A stretch of 64,000 nt of DNA, from contig NZ_FQXP01000010.1 of the NCBI RefSeq assembly GCF_900130005.1, positions 88,235-152,234 on the forward strand, read 5' to 3'. Source of the DNA: Clostridium collagenovorans DSM 3089. Its GTDB lineage: Bacteria > Bacillota > Clostridia > Clostridiales > Clostridiaceae. Shown one piece after another: positions 7,890 to 17,116 of this stretch; the first letter of the stretch is position 1; each line of letters begins with the position of its first letter. A model generated the notes under the pieces. It saw nothing but the letters and a program-made list of their open reading frames with translations. It made no database searches and was not told the DNA's origin. A program made the position numbers and the translations under genes.

Positions 7890-8768
7890 ATGAAAAAGGT
7901 TAAATTTATTTATAATCCCTATTCAGGTGAAAATGCAATATTATCACAGTTAGATAAGGTTATAAAAGTTCATCAAAAGTATGGGTATACTGTAATACCG
8001 TTTAGAATATCTTATGAATATGATGTTCAAGACGCTTTTAAGGATATTCATAATAATTATGAATATATTTTAGTTGCAGGTGGAGATGGAACAGTTGATA
8101 AAATTTTAAATATAATGATGACATTGAATATCAAGAAGCCATTAGCTATTATACCAACTGGTACAGCAAATGATTTTAGTAAACTTATGAATTTAGGTGA
8201 TGATGTAGAAGAAATTTGTGAAAAGATTTTAACCAGTAAACCTAAAAGAGTAGATGTAGGAAAAATAAATGATAAATATTTTATTAATGTAGCAAGCACA
8301 GGACTATTTACTGATATATCTCAAAAAACTGATGTTAATTTAAAAAATACTATGGGTAAATTAGCTTATTACCTAAAGGGTATAGAGTCATTGCCTAATT
8401 TTAGAAGACTTAAGGTGGAGGTTGATTCTAAAGAATTACAATATGAAGGCTATATGTATCTAATGCTTGTTTTCAATGGTAAAACAGCTGGGAATTTTAA
8501 ATTAGGATATAAGTCAGAAATAGATGATGGTCTTTTAGATGTAATAATAATAAAAGCTGGACATATGAAGGATATAATATCAATATTCTTTAATATTCTA
8601 AAAGGTGAGCATTTAGAGGGTGTACCAGGAGTTCTTTATTTTAAAACTAAAAAACTAAAAATAGAATGTGAAGAGGATATAGTTACTGATATAGATGGAG
8701 AAAGAGGACCAGATTTTCCTGTTACTATAGAATGTATGCCTAAGGCTCTTAAGCTTTTAGGATTTTAA
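7890..8768 (+). CDS. Diacylglycerol kinase-family lipid kinase (YegS/DgkB type)
   Basis: The 292-residue protein has the DAGK catalytic domain: KFIYNPYSGEN at the N-terminus, the glycine-rich nucleotide loop VAGGDGTVDK near residue 67, and IPTGTANDFSKL near residue 92. The C-terminal half is the beta-rich YegS-like domain (DGLLDVIIIKAG, DIDGERGPDFPV). Family members phosphorylate diacylglycerol or related lipids at the inner membrane face for phospholipid recycling. The Shine-Dalgarno AAGGGGG sits before the ATG. The following membrane-protein gene is 86 bp downstream on the same strand and may be co-transcribed. Confidence 0.9.
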   Translation: MKKVKFIYNPYSGENAILSQLDKVIKVHQKYGYTVIPFRISYEYDVQDAFKDIHNNYEYILVAGGDGTVDKILNIMMTLNIKKPLAIIPTGTANDFSKLMNLGDDVEEICEKILTSKPKRVDVGKINDKYFINVASTGLFTDISQKTDVNLKNTMGKLAYYLKGIESLPNFRRLKVEVDSKELQYEGYMYLMLVFNGKTAGNFKLGYKSEIDDGLLDVIIIKAGHMKDIISIFFNILKGEHLEGVPGVLYFKTKKLKIECEEDIVTDIDGERGPDFPVTIECMPKALKLLGF

Positions 8769-8854
8769 TTAATAAAATTAATTAAAAGAATAAGTAATAA
8801 TCTAAGCAAAATTTTAATAATTATAAGTAACATTAATTTAAATGGAGTTGAAGT

Positions 8855-9505
8855 ATGAAGTCTTATTTATATTTAGGTTACTTAATAAGTATGTTTTTAA
8901 TAACGTATATAAGTATTATATATACTAAAAAGTATGCCCCTAATAAAATAAAGGTAATTTATATATGCTTATTTTCGCTAATCTTTATAAGAAATGCAGT
9001 TTTATTTTACACGTATCTAAGTAATAATCTAACTAACTTATATTTAGCAAAGGGCATAATATATTTTAATTTGTTATGTTTCCCAATAGCAGGTATAATG
9101 AGCTTCTATATTTTCTTAAGGGATAATAAGTTTAATTTTAATAACATTTTAGGAGTTATAGGTATACTGTTTATTTCTTATATTGTTAATGTTTACTTAA
9201 ATGAAGCAAATATTAATTTAATAGATTCTTTAGGATACATATTTGTTTCAAGCAATATTAAGTTTATTAAAATATTTACCCTAGTACTATATGGAAGCAT
9301 AATGCTTATAAGCTTAAGAATATTTAGTGGAAAAGCTTCTAATAAATTTGGTGGTACTTTAATTGTTATATCCTCTATAACAACTATAATATGTAATTAT
9401 CTTTTTTATGGTAATGATGCTATGATTATAACTACATACTTAAGTGAAGTACTTTGGGTAATGACGTTGTTTTATAGTTTAATAAGATTTAAAAAAAGTC
9501 ATTAA
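8855..9505 (+). CDS. Seven-helix hypothetical membrane protein
   Basis: The 216-residue protein has no recognised family. About seven hydrophobic segments span nearly its whole length (around residues 2-24, 33-55, 63-89, 95-116, 126-155, 165-187 and 190-212), separated by short charged loops. There is no signal peptide or extra soluble domain. The topology resembles the seven-helix input modules found on some bacterial signalling proteins, but no output domain follows. A GGAGTTG element precedes the ATG. The 3' end runs into a terminator shared with the convergent radical SAM gene. Confidence 0.7.
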   Translation: MKSYLYLGYLISMFLITYISIIYTKKYAPNKIKVIYICLFSLIFIRNAVLFYTYLSNNLTNLYLAKGIIYFNLLCFPIAGIMSFYIFLRDNKFNFNNILGVIGILFISYIVNVYLNEANINLIDSLGYIFVSSNIKFIKIFTLVLYGSIMLISLRIFSGKASNKFGGTLIVISSITTIICNYLFYGNDAMIITTYLSEVLWVMTLFYSLIRFKKSH

Positions 9506-9510
9506 AATAA

Positions 9511-9553
9511 AAGTTGCTGCATAACAAAACTGTTATACAGCAACCTTTTTATT
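9511..9553. terminator. Bidirectional terminator
   Basis: The 14-bp stem GTTGCTGCATAACA / TGTTATACAGCAAC has one mismatch. CTTTTTATTTT lies on the plus-strand 3' side and a T-rich flank on the minus side. It lies between convergent genes. Confidence 0.85.
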
Positions 9554-11486
9554 TTCTTCTACTTTTTTGCTTAGAAGATTTGTTTTTAGAGTTTTTATTA
9601 TATGTATTCTTAGAATCTTTTTTATTTATATCAGTATTTGTAGGCTTCTTTTTAGAAGATTTTTTATTATCAAAGTTACCTTTAGGTCTATGTTCAGGTA
9701 TCAAACAATTCTTGCCATGACCTATTAAATCTTCACGGCCTGCAGTTATTAAGGCTTCTTTTACTAAAGCATGGTTTTTAGGATCTCTATATTGAAGTAG
9801 AGCTCTTTGAAGATTTTTTTCATGCTGCTTTGTAGGAGTATATACTTTTTCCTTAGTTATAGGATTTATACCAGTGTAATATATAGTTGTAGAAAGACTT
9901 CCTGGTGTAGGATAAAAGTCTTGTACTTGCTCTGGATTATATCCCATATCTCTAATATACTCAGCCAATTCTATTGCTGCATGTAAATCACTACCAGGAT
10001 GACTTGACATAAGATAAGGAACTAAATATTGCTTCATATTTAACTTATCATTTATATCAAAGTATTTTTTTGAAAATCTATCATATACTTCCCTCGTAGG
10101 TTTACCCATTTGAGCTAAAACTTTATCGCTTATGTGTTCAGGAGCTACTTTTAATTGACCACTTATATGATGTTTACAAAGCTCTTCAAAGAATTTTGTG
10201 TTTTTATCATATATAAGATAGTCATATCTAATACCAGAACGAATAAATACTTTTTTCACTCCAGGAAGTTTTCTAACTTTCTTTAATAGATTTAAGTATT
10301 CACTATGATCTACTATTAGATTTTTACAAGGGGTAGGATGCATGCATTGTTTATGTTTACACACTCCAACCTTTTCTTGCACTTTACATGCTTTACTTCT
10401 AAAGTTAGCAGTAGGTCCGCCAACATCATGTATATATCCTTTAAAGTCATCTAAAGTAGTTAAAAGCTTAGCTTCATTTAAAATTGAGTTTTCACTTCTC
10501 TTCTGTATGACTCTTCCTTGATGGAAGGTTAAAGCACAAAATGAACAAGAACCGTAGCATCCTCTATGACTTGTAATAGAATATTTAACCTCTTTTATAG
10601 CTGGAATACCACCATCCTTTTCATAAACAGGATGATAAGTTCTAGTATAAGGTAAATTATAAACCCTATCCATTGCCTCATCACTTAGTGGAAATTGAGG
10701 AGGATTTTGAATTATGTATCTACTATCATGAGGCTGGACTATAATCTTTCCTCTAAGAGCATCTTGCTCTTGAGATTGCACCTTAAAGCTTTCTGCATAT
10801 AAAAGTTTATCACTTATAACCTCTTCATAAGAAGGTGAAACTACATAATCAGAAATATCATCTAAGGAGTTACTTGTATATACAGTACCTCTTACATTTT
10901 TTATTTCTTTAATATCCATTCCATAGGACATTAAGTTGGCTATTTCAATTACAGGTTTTTCACCCATGCCGTAAATCAATAAGTCAGCTTTAGAGTCTAA
11001 TAAGATACTTTTTCTAACTTTATCGCTCCAATAGTCATAATGGGCAAAACGTCTTAAACTAGCCTCTATTCCACCTATAATAATAGGAATATCTTTAAAA
11101 GCTTCTCTAATTTTATTGCAATATATTAATACTGCCCTGTCAGGTCTATAGCCACTTTTACCACCAGGAGAATAGAAGTCATCACTTCTTTTCTTTCTAG
11201 CTGCAGTATAGTGGTTTACCATTGAATCTATGTTACCAGAGTTGACTAAAAATCCATATTTAGGTCTTCCAAGTTTCTTGAAATCATTTGTATCTTTCCA
11301 ATTTGGTTGAGCAATAATACCTACTGTAAATCCTTCACTTTCAAGAAGTCTCCCTATTATGGCAGTTCCAAATGAAGGATGATCAACATATGCATCACCA
11401 GTAACTATTATAAAATCAAGTTGATCAATACCGGATTTTTTTAAGTCTTCTTTGCAAATAGGTAAAAACTTTTTTGCTATATTCAT
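9549..11486 (-). CDS. YgiQ-family radical SAM protein
   Basis: The 645 residues have the YgiQ/UPF0313 layout. The N-terminal domain resembles a cobalamin-binding fold (DFIIVTGDAYVDHPSFG). The radical SAM core carries the CX3CX2C cluster motif in HRGCYGSCSFC, followed by RVIQKRSE. A Cys-rich segment (CKVQEKVGVCKHKQCMHPTPCKN) may bind a further metal site. The last ~45 residues are a Lys/Asn/Ser-rich tail, probably disordered. The substrate of this family is not established. The ATG at 11486 has GGAGGAA about six bases upstream. It is monocistronic on the minus strand. Confidence 0.9.
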   Translation of the reverse strand: MNIAKKFLPICKEDLKKSGIDQLDFIIVTGDAYVDHPSFGTAIIGRLLESEGFTVGIIAQPNWKDTNDFKKLGRPKYGFLVNSGNIDSMVNHYTAARKKRSDDFYSPGGKSGYRPDRAVLIYCNKIREAFKDIPIIIGGIEASLRRFAHYDYWSDKVRKSILLDSKADLLIYGMGEKPVIEIANLMSYGMDIKEIKNVRGTVYTSNSLDDISDYVVSPSYEEVISDKLLYAESFKVQSQEQDALRGKIIVQPHDSRYIIQNPPQFPLSDEAMDRVYNLPYTRTYHPVYEKDGGIPAIKEVKYSITSHRGCYGSCSFCALTFHQGRVIQKRSENSILNEAKLLTTLDDFKGYIHDVGGPTANFRSKACKVQEKVGVCKHKQCMHPTPCKNLIVDHSEYLNLLKKVRKLPGVKKVFIRSGIRYDYLIYDKNTKFFEELCKHHISGQLKVAPEHISDKVLAQMGKPTREVYDRFSKKYFDINDKLNMKQYLVPYLMSSHPGSDLHAAIELAEYIRDMGYNPEQVQDFYPTPGSLSTTIYYTGINPITKEKVYTPTKQHEKNLQRALLQYRDPKNHALVKEALITAGREDLIGHGKNCLIPEHRPKGNFDNKKSSKKKPTNTDINKKDSKNTYNKNSKNKSSKQKSRRK

Positions 11487-12035
11487 AAAAATTCCTCCGA
11501 AAGAACTTAAAAATAAGTATGGTTAATTGCGTTTAGTTTTAATATTAACACAATAGATATAAAATATAAAGCACTATGTGGTTATGAGGAGAATCATAGT
11601 ATATTTAAGCTATAGGTTTTAATGTGAGTAGATGATTAAGGGAGGGCTCTACTTTTATATGTATTTTTAAAAGTCTATAATAAGCTTAAATGGTTATAAT
11701 TAAAAGTATGTGAAGAGTTATAATAAACAAAGTGGACATATTATTATCATAAAAAATAAAAAGTAGAGGAATATATAAGGTTTAGGAATATAATGGAATT
11801 GATGGCTTTTTAGAATAATATACAAAGTTTGAATTATACACTTTTGAAAAGTTAAAAAGTTCAGAAAATATTAGCAAGCTTAAGAAAAGAGGAGAAAATA
11901 TATAGATAAATTAAAAAGATGGTCTAAATTTATCTAAAATCAAATTTTTTTGACATTAATTCCTTTTATCATTGCTGAAAATATAATATAATATTAAGTA
12001 TGAGATAATTTTTTTATTAAGGGGGGATTAAACCT
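11487..12035. other. Gene-free AT-rich stretch
   Basis: I see no ORF with a credible ribosome-binding site. A TTGACA at 11950-11955 and TATAAT boxes at 11982-11992 are present but spaced too far apart (26 nt or more) for a standard promoter. Either element could belong to the leader transcript of the MgtE_N/CBS gene. Confidence 0.4.
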
Positions 12036-12098
12036 ATGGAATCAGGGCCTCATAGTAGGAGCTATAAAATTAAAAATAAAATATTGAGCATCTTATAA
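12036..12098 (+). CDS. Possible 20-codon leader peptide upstream of MgtE_N/CBS gene
   Basis: A 20-residue ORF starts MESGPHSRSYK and is preceded by an unusually strong AAGGGGGG element nine bases upstream. It lies about 190 bases before the MgtE_N/CBS gene on the same strand, with no gene between. It could be a translated leader with a regulatory role or a decayed gene start. The peptide has no recognised homology, so translation is unproven. Confidence 0.35.
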   Translation: MESGPHSRSYKIKNKILSIL

Positions 12099-12261
12099 TA
12101 GAGGAGATGTATATCAAGTAACTAAGTTTTATAAATATAATTTAAGGTAAAAGTTATATTTATAAAGCTTATATACTGATATATTGAAGTAATACTGTAA
12201 AGTTTAGGCTATGTAATAAGGATTTATTTGCACAGTTTAAATTTAATTTAGTATTATTAAA

Positions 12262-12285
12262 CTCCTCTATAGTAAGAGGGGGAGG
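12262..12285 (+). promoter_or_regulatory. Hairpin overlapping the ribosome-binding site of the MgtE_N/CBS gene
   Basis: Bases 12262-12268 (CTCCTCT) can pair with 12275-12281 (AGAGGGG) around a 6-nt loop. This takes up half of the GGGGGAGG Shine-Dalgarno at 12278-12285 and could modulate translation. Confidence 0.4.
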
Positions 12286-12291
12286 ATTAAT

Positions 12292-13545
12292 ATGACTAAA
12301 TTAACTACTTTCTTTTTAAATAAGATTTATAACAGAAAGGTCTATGATGAATTCGATGAGTGCATAGGAACAATTTATGATATCTATGTAACAACTAAGG
12401 AAGGTTATCCTAGAGTAATAGGTTATAGAATAAAGAAAGATAGAGAAATTATGGATTATGAGTTTAGGTCCATAGACTTTTGTGAAGAAAACCAAAAGAT
12501 ATGGATACAGGTAAGAGGTGTAAAAGAAATCATCCCAAGAAATTACTCTTATCTTTTAATTAAGGATTTACTGAAGAAAAAGATTGTTGACGTTAATGGT
12601 AAAAAGGTAGTTAGAGTTGATGATATACGTATGGCTAAGATACTGGGAGAAATTAGAGTTTTAGCTGTAGATTCAGGTGTATTAGCTATATCTAGAAGAT
12701 ATAGAATAGATAAGTTTGTAAAGGGGATTTACAAACTTATGGGTAAAAAGTTTACTGATAGTATAGTTTTGTGGGAAAGTGTTGAATCCCTAGAGCAAGA
12801 TAAAGAAAGTTTAAAACTGAATGTATCTTACGAGAGATTATCTAAGTTTAAACCTGCGGATATAGCTGATATATTAGAGGAATTAGAAGCTGAATATAGA
12901 AATAAAATCTTTGAAAGCTTAGATTTAGAATTAGCGTCAGAAACCTTAGAAGAATTAGATTCAGATATAAGAATAGCTATATTAGAAACAATAAGTGAAA
13001 ATAAGGTTATGGAAATATTAGATACTATGCCTAATGATGAAGTAGCTGATATTTTAGAGGAAATGGATAAAGAAAATGCTGAAAGATTGCTTCATAGCTT
13101 AGAAAAAGAAGATGCTGATGAAGTAAAAAGACTTATGAACTATGATGATGATTTAGTAGGTAGTATTATGAATAAAGATTTTATTGCATTTAATACTAAT
13201 ATAACAGTAGGTGAACTTTTAGAACTAATAAGAGAAACTAAGCCTGATGATGAAGTAACTTATTATAGTTATTTTGTTGATGATGAAGAGAAGCTTCAAG
13301 GGGTAATATCATTAACAGAGTTAGTTTTAGCAAAGCCTGAGAGTAGAATAAAGGATATTATGGATTTAGATGTTATTAGTGTTAAAGATACTGATAAAAT
13401 AAATAAATCCTTTGAACTTATATTGAAATATAATTATTTATCTTTACCTGTTACAGATGTAAATGATAAGTTGTGTGGAGTAGTAATAATTAATGATATT
13501 ATAGAGGAAGTTTTGCCACACTCATTTAAGAAAAAAATAAGTTAA
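12292..13545 (+). CDS. PRC-barrel / MgtE N-domain / CBS-pair protein, no membrane domain
   Basis: The 417-residue soluble protein has three parts. PRC-barrel-like regions occupy about residues 1-160 (NRKVYDEFDECIGTIYDIYV, VDVNGKKVVRVDDIRM). A MgtE N-terminal superhelical domain covers about 185-285 (FKPADIADILEELEAE, MPNDEVADILEEMDKE). A CBS pair ends it (LVGSIMNKDFIAFNTNITV, IKDIMDLDVISVKDTDK). This matches the cytosolic Mg2+-sensing part of MgtE channels without the pore. Related proteins often sit beside a metal transporter, but none is adjacent here. A sensor or regulatory role is inferred from domains. GGGGGAGG lies upstream of the ATG. Confidence 0.85.
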   Translation: MTKLTTFFLNKIYNRKVYDEFDECIGTIYDIYVTTKEGYPRVIGYRIKKDREIMDYEFRSIDFCEENQKIWIQVRGVKEIIPRNYSYLLIKDLLKKKIVDVNGKKVVRVDDIRMAKILGEIRVLAVDSGVLAISRRYRIDKFVKGIYKLMGKKFTDSIVLWESVESLEQDKESLKLNVSYERLSKFKPADIADILEELEAEYRNKIFESLDLELASETLEELDSDIRIAILETISENKVMEILDTMPNDEVADILEEMDKENAERLLHSLEKEDADEVKRLMNYDDDLVGSIMNKDFIAFNTNITVGELLELIRETKPDDEVTYYSYFVDDEEKLQGVISLTELVLAKPESRIKDIMDLDVISVKDTDKINKSFELILKYNYLSLPVTDVNDKLCGVVIINDIIEEVLPHSFKKKIS

Positions 13546-13549
13546 AATC

Positions 13550-13588
13550 AAAAAGTTAGGTATATATTATTATATCTAACTTTTTTTA
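13550..13588 (+). terminator. Rho-independent terminator
   Basis: The stem AAAGTTAGgTATATA / TATATcTAACTTT is followed by TTTTATT, immediately after the MgtE_N/CBS gene. Confidence 0.85.
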
Positions 13589-13720
13589 TTAACTATTCAG
13601 TAGAATAACATATGTATCATAACTTTACAGTTAAATAAAAATATAATATAATACATAAAAAGAGAATTGACAGAAAATTTTAACATTGCTTAAAGGGATT
13701 CAAAGGGGGGAACCTTTCAT

Positions 13721-14242
13721 ATGAAGGATGACTATGATGAGTTATTCAGGATTTTATATGATAGGTATTATGATGGTATTTACAGATATATATTTGCCAA
13801 TGTAAAGAATAAGTGGAACGCAGAGGATATTGTATCAGTAGTATTTACGAAGCTTTATATCAATAGAGAAAAGATTACAGATATAGAGGGAAGTAAAAAT
13901 TGGATTTATAGAATAGCTAGAAATGCTATAATAGACTATTACAGAGCCAACAATAAAGTTATACCTATAAATTATATTTTAGATAGTAGCAACTTTGAAG
14001 AAGGTTATGATAATATCTTAATCCAAGAAGAGTTTGAAGAGGTTTTTAAAATAATAGATGAATTACCTAATGAAACGAAAAACTTCTTAAAACTAAGATA
14101 TTTTGAAGGATTAAAGTTTAGGGAAATTTCTGAGGCTACTAATACTTCGGAGAGTACTGTGAAAACCACTGTGAGCAGAGCTATCAAAAGGGTGAAAAAA
14201 ATCTACGAAAATAATTCAGTAGAGGATGAGATGTCACTTTAA
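13721..14242 (+). CDS. ECF-type RNA polymerase sigma factor, orphan
   Basis: The 173-residue protein has sigma region 2 (LFRILYDRYYDGIYRYIFAN, AEDIVSVVFTKLY, SKNWIYRIARNAIIDYYR) and region 4 helix-turn-helix (LPNETKNFLKLRYFEGLKFREISE, STVKTTVSRAIKRVKK). Length and layout fit group 4 sigma factors that direct RNA polymerase to stress or envelope promoters. No anti-sigma gene follows; the next gene is convergent. The Shine-Dalgarno GGGGGG at 13705-13710 is 10 bases from the ATG. It can be partly occluded by a small AAAGG/CCTTT hairpin (13702-13717). Confidence 0.88.
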   Translation: MKDDYDELFRILYDRYYDGIYRYIFANVKNKWNAEDIVSVVFTKLYINREKITDIEGSKNWIYRIARNAIIDYYRANNKVIPINYILDSSNFEEGYDNILIQEEFEEVFKIIDELPNETKNFLKLRYFEGLKFREISEATNTSESTVKTTVSRAIKRVKKIYENNSVEDEMSL

Positions 14243-14347
14243 TATTGCAAATATAACATTAACCGAGTAAATACTAAGGTCTCTATATTAATACCTAGAT
14301 ATTGTATGTTTCGAAGAGTAAACACAAAGAAGAAAAGCAGGAATTAT

Positions 14348-14385
14348 AAAAGCTACATAAATAATTTATGTAGCTTTTCTTTTAG
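14348..14385. terminator. Hairpin terminator between convergent sigma factor and M42 peptidase genes
   Basis: A perfect 13-bp stem (AAAAGCTACATAA / TTATGTAGCTTTT) with a 5-nt loop has T-rich flanks on both sides. Confidence 0.85.
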
Positions 14386-14388
14386 ATA

Positions 14389-15426
14389 TTATTTTTCACA
14401 AGAGTATTTAACTATTAAGTCTAAAGTAGCTAATACTGAATCCATGTGAGTTCTTTCATAAGCATGAGAAGCATATATTCCGGCACCTATTAAAGCAGTT
14501 CTAATATCCCAACCAGCTCTTAATGCAGAAGATGCATCTGAACCGTAGTGAGGATATATATCAACTTTGTATCCTATATTATGAGTTTTACAAAGCTCAA
14601 CAAGTGTTCTTCTTAATTCATAATCGTATGGACCAGAAGAGTCCTTAGCGCAGATACAAACATCATACTCAGTTGAGTTTTGATCTAATCCTGGACAACC
14701 CATATCAACAGCTATAAATTCCTTTGTATTAACTGGTATAGCAGCTGAAGAACCATGTCCTACTTCTTCATAGTTACTAAAGAAAAAGTTAGTTGTATAA
14801 GGTAACTCAGTTTTGTTTTCAACAAAGTATCTTATTGCAGATAATAATATACCAACACTAGCTTTATCATCTAAGTGTCTAGATTTAATAAATCCACTTT
14901 CAGTTATTGTAGTTCTAGAGTCAAAAGATATAAAGTCTCCAACTTCAATTCCTAGCTTTTCTACGTCTTCTGCTGAGAAAACTTTTTCATCTATTACTAT
15001 TTCCATGTTTTCAGCACTTCTTTTTAATGATTCACAATCAGAGCTGATGTGAACAGAAGGTTTGATTGTTTGGATAGTCGCAGAATAAGTTTTACCAGAT
15101 GCGGTATGAATAATACAGTTTTCTCCTTCAACAGATGTCATCATGTATCCGCCAACAGGTGCTAAACCTAAAGTTCCACTTGATTTAACACTTTTAACCA
15201 TACCACCTAAAGTATCAACGTGAGCTGAAAATGTTCTTTGATATTCATCATTAGCACCTTTTATAGTAGCTATAAGAGCGCCTTTATTTGTTTTAGTATA
15301 TTGAACATTTAAGTTTTTAAGCTCATTTTCTATATAGTTTATAGCCTTAGCAGTAAACCCTGTTGGACTTGGTGTAGTAAGGATGTCTTTAAGATAGCCT
15401 TTTAATGCTTCAATATTATAATTCAC
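14389..15426 (-). CDS. M42-family metallo-aminopeptidase
   Basis: This 345-residue protein has the M42 (glutamyl aminopeptidase/TET-like) metal-site motifs in order: SAHVDTLGGMV (His and Asp ligand region), HLDDKASVG (bridging Asp), NYEEVGHGS (catalytic Glu pair), AVDMGCPG and ASHAYERTHMD (His ligand). The inserted PDZ-like domain is consistent with the region around residues 70-165. These enzymes remove N-terminal residues from peptides in the cytosol with two divalent metals, fitting peptide fermentation. Start is GTG at 15426, with AGGGGGT seven bases upstream. It is probably monocistronic. Confidence 0.9.
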   Translation of the reverse strand: MNYNIEALKGYLKDILTTPSPTGFTAKAINYIENELKNLNVQYTKTNKGALIATIKGANDEYQRTFSAHVDTLGGMVKSVKSSGTLGLAPVGGYMMTSVEGENCIIHTASGKTYSATIQTIKPSVHISSDCESLKRSAENMEIVIDEKVFSAEDVEKLGIEVGDFISFDSRTTITESGFIKSRHLDDKASVGILLSAIRYFVENKTELPYTTNFFFSNYEEVGHGSSAAIPVNTKEFIAVDMGCPGLDQNSTEYDVCICAKDSSGPYDYELRRTLVELCKTHNIGYKVDIYPHYGSDASSALRAGWDIRTALIGAGIYASHAYERTHMDSVLATLDLIVKYSCEK

Positions 15427-15678
15427 TGTAATACCCCCTAAAGTTTCGAAAATTTTGAATACTACTAAATTGTAGCATAATTATAAGTAGATTTCATCAT
15501 ATCTTTATTGAAGTAGAGTAATTATTTAAAACTATAAGTTTAAATTAACTATAATAGTTGGAATAAAATAAGCCTGAAGACTCTATATATAGTTATAGAT
15601 AGTTTTAAGTATATATAAATGAAGTTACATAATTTAGATAGGAAAAAAATCTTAATAAGCAAAAAGAGTGGGGGATAT

Positions 15679-17010
15679 ATGAGAAAGAAGGTAGCTATAA
15701 TAGGAGCTTTAGTTTTTTGTGCAGCACTAATAGAGTTTTCTTGTAGTTTTTGGAATGTAAGTGATAAAATTTATCCAGGAGTATTTGTGGAGAACATAGA
15801 TCTTAGTTATTTAACAAAAGAAGAGGCTAAACAAAAGATAGAAGAGACTTATTTAGTTGATCAAAAAAATAGAAGTATTACAACTGAGATAAATGACAAT
15901 GAATTTGAAATAAGTTTTAGTGATTTAGGGGTACAGTATAATACTGATGAAATAATAGCAAAATCTTTTGCTGAAGGACGAGATAAAAATATTTTCAAAT
16001 CTTATATAAGGTTAAAAAAGAAAAGTATAGATGAGTTTAAGTTATCCTTTAATTTAGATGAGGAGGCTTTTAAGCAGTATATAGATAATATTAAGTGTAA
16101 GGCTTGTAGATGTAGCGAAGATGCAAAAATTGAAATAAATAATGGGGATATTAAGGTATATAGTGAAGTTATAGGATTAGAGTTAGAAGAAGATAAATTA
16201 AGAGAAGATATAATTAATAAGCTCATGGAGGATCATGGAAAAGATAATATATTAGTTGTAGGAGAGATTAAGGAGATTATTCCTAGGATATTAGAAAAAG
16301 ATCTGAAGAGTATAGATTCTGTAATTTCATCCTATGAAACAAGTTTGTATAACTCCGGTGAGTCTAGAAATAAAAACATAGAGATAAGTACAAAGGCTGT
16401 AAATGGAACTCTTGTAATGCCTGGAGATGAGTTTAGCTTTAATAAAATAGTAGGAGCTAGGACAAGTAATAAAGGCTATGAAAATGCTAAGGTAATAGTT
16501 AATGATAAGTACCAAGATGATGTTGGAGGGGGAGTATGTCAGGTATCATCTACACTACATAATGCTATTATTAGAACAGATATAAATCCTACGGAGAGGC
16601 ATGGACATAGTAAGTTGGTAAGTTATGTTGATAAAGGCTATGATGCAACAGTTTCTTATGGATATCTTGATTATAAGTTTATTAATACTCTTCCATATCC
16701 AATTTATATAGAGGGAAATGTAAAAAGCAATTTAGTATATTTTAAAATATATTCAGCTAAGTCTATAAACTCAAGGCGTTATGAAATAAGAACGGTAAAT
16801 GAAAAGTTGCTTAAACCACATAGAATAATTCAAGAGGATGGAACTAAGGGGATAGGTTATACAGAAATAAAACAACAGGGTGAGGCAGGCTGGAGTGCTG
16901 ATATTTATAGGTATATTTATGAGGAAGGTGAACTTGTAGATAAAAAGCTTATATATAATGTAAACATAAAACCTAAAGACGAGATAGTAATAATAGGTGT
17001 TAAAAAATAA
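15679..17010 (+). CDS. VanW-family protein with peptidoglycan-binding-like domains
   Basis: The 443-residue protein is predicted exported or membrane-anchored: MRKK followed by a hydrophobic segment (VAIIGALVFCAALIEFSC). A region resembling the PG_binding_4 domain (about 30-200, including VFVENIDLSYLTKEEAKQKI) is followed by a VanW domain (ISTKAVNGTLVMPGDEFSFN, GGGVCQVSSTLHNAI, SYVDKGYDATVSYG). The C-terminal part resembles a G5-like beta region. The family is associated with the cell envelope; its precise reaction is not established. ATG 15679 has GGGGG four bases upstream; an upstream in-frame ATG at 15619 lacks a ribosome-binding site and would bury the signal segment. Confidence 0.85.
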   Translation: MRKKVAIIGALVFCAALIEFSCSFWNVSDKIYPGVFVENIDLSYLTKEEAKQKIEETYLVDQKNRSITTEINDNEFEISFSDLGVQYNTDEIIAKSFAEGRDKNIFKSYIRLKKKSIDEFKLSFNLDEEAFKQYIDNIKCKACRCSEDAKIEINNGDIKVYSEVIGLELEEDKLREDIINKLMEDHGKDNILVVGEIKEIIPRILEKDLKSIDSVISSYETSLYNSGESRNKNIEISTKAVNGTLVMPGDEFSFNKIVGARTSNKGYENAKVIVNDKYQDDVGGGVCQVSSTLHNAIIRTDINPTERHGHSKLVSYVDKGYDATVSYGYLDYKFINTLPYPIYIEGNVKSNLVYFKIYSAKSINSRRYEIRTVNEKLLKPHRIIQEDGTKGIGYTEIKQQGEAGWSADIYRYIYEEGELVDKKLIYNVNIKPKDEIVIIGVKK

Positions 17011-17012
17011 AG

Positions 17013-17064
17013 AAAGTATAAATACCTCTAATAGTATAGTTTAGAGGTATTTATACTTTTTATA
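17013..17064 (+). terminator. Strong hairpin terminator after vanW-family gene
   Basis: A perfect 19-bp stem (17013-17031 with 17041-17059) has a 9-nt loop and a TTTTATAAAA tail. It probably also serves the convergent acidic-protein gene. Confidence 0.85.
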
Positions 17065-17116
17065 AAATAACTATTAAATTAAGATTTAAGGGCATAAAAA
17101 ACTTATTGTTTTTAGT

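Noticed and set aside
9514..9720. Plus-strand ORF within the 3' end of the YgiQ gene
   Set aside because: It is antisense to the Lys-rich C-terminus of a well-supported radical SAM gene and overlaps its terminator.
11950..12291. M-box or other known Mg2+ riboswitch before the MgtE_N/CBS gene
   Set aside because: None of the conserved M-box core segments could be found by eye; only a short ORF and a small ribosome-site hairpin are present.
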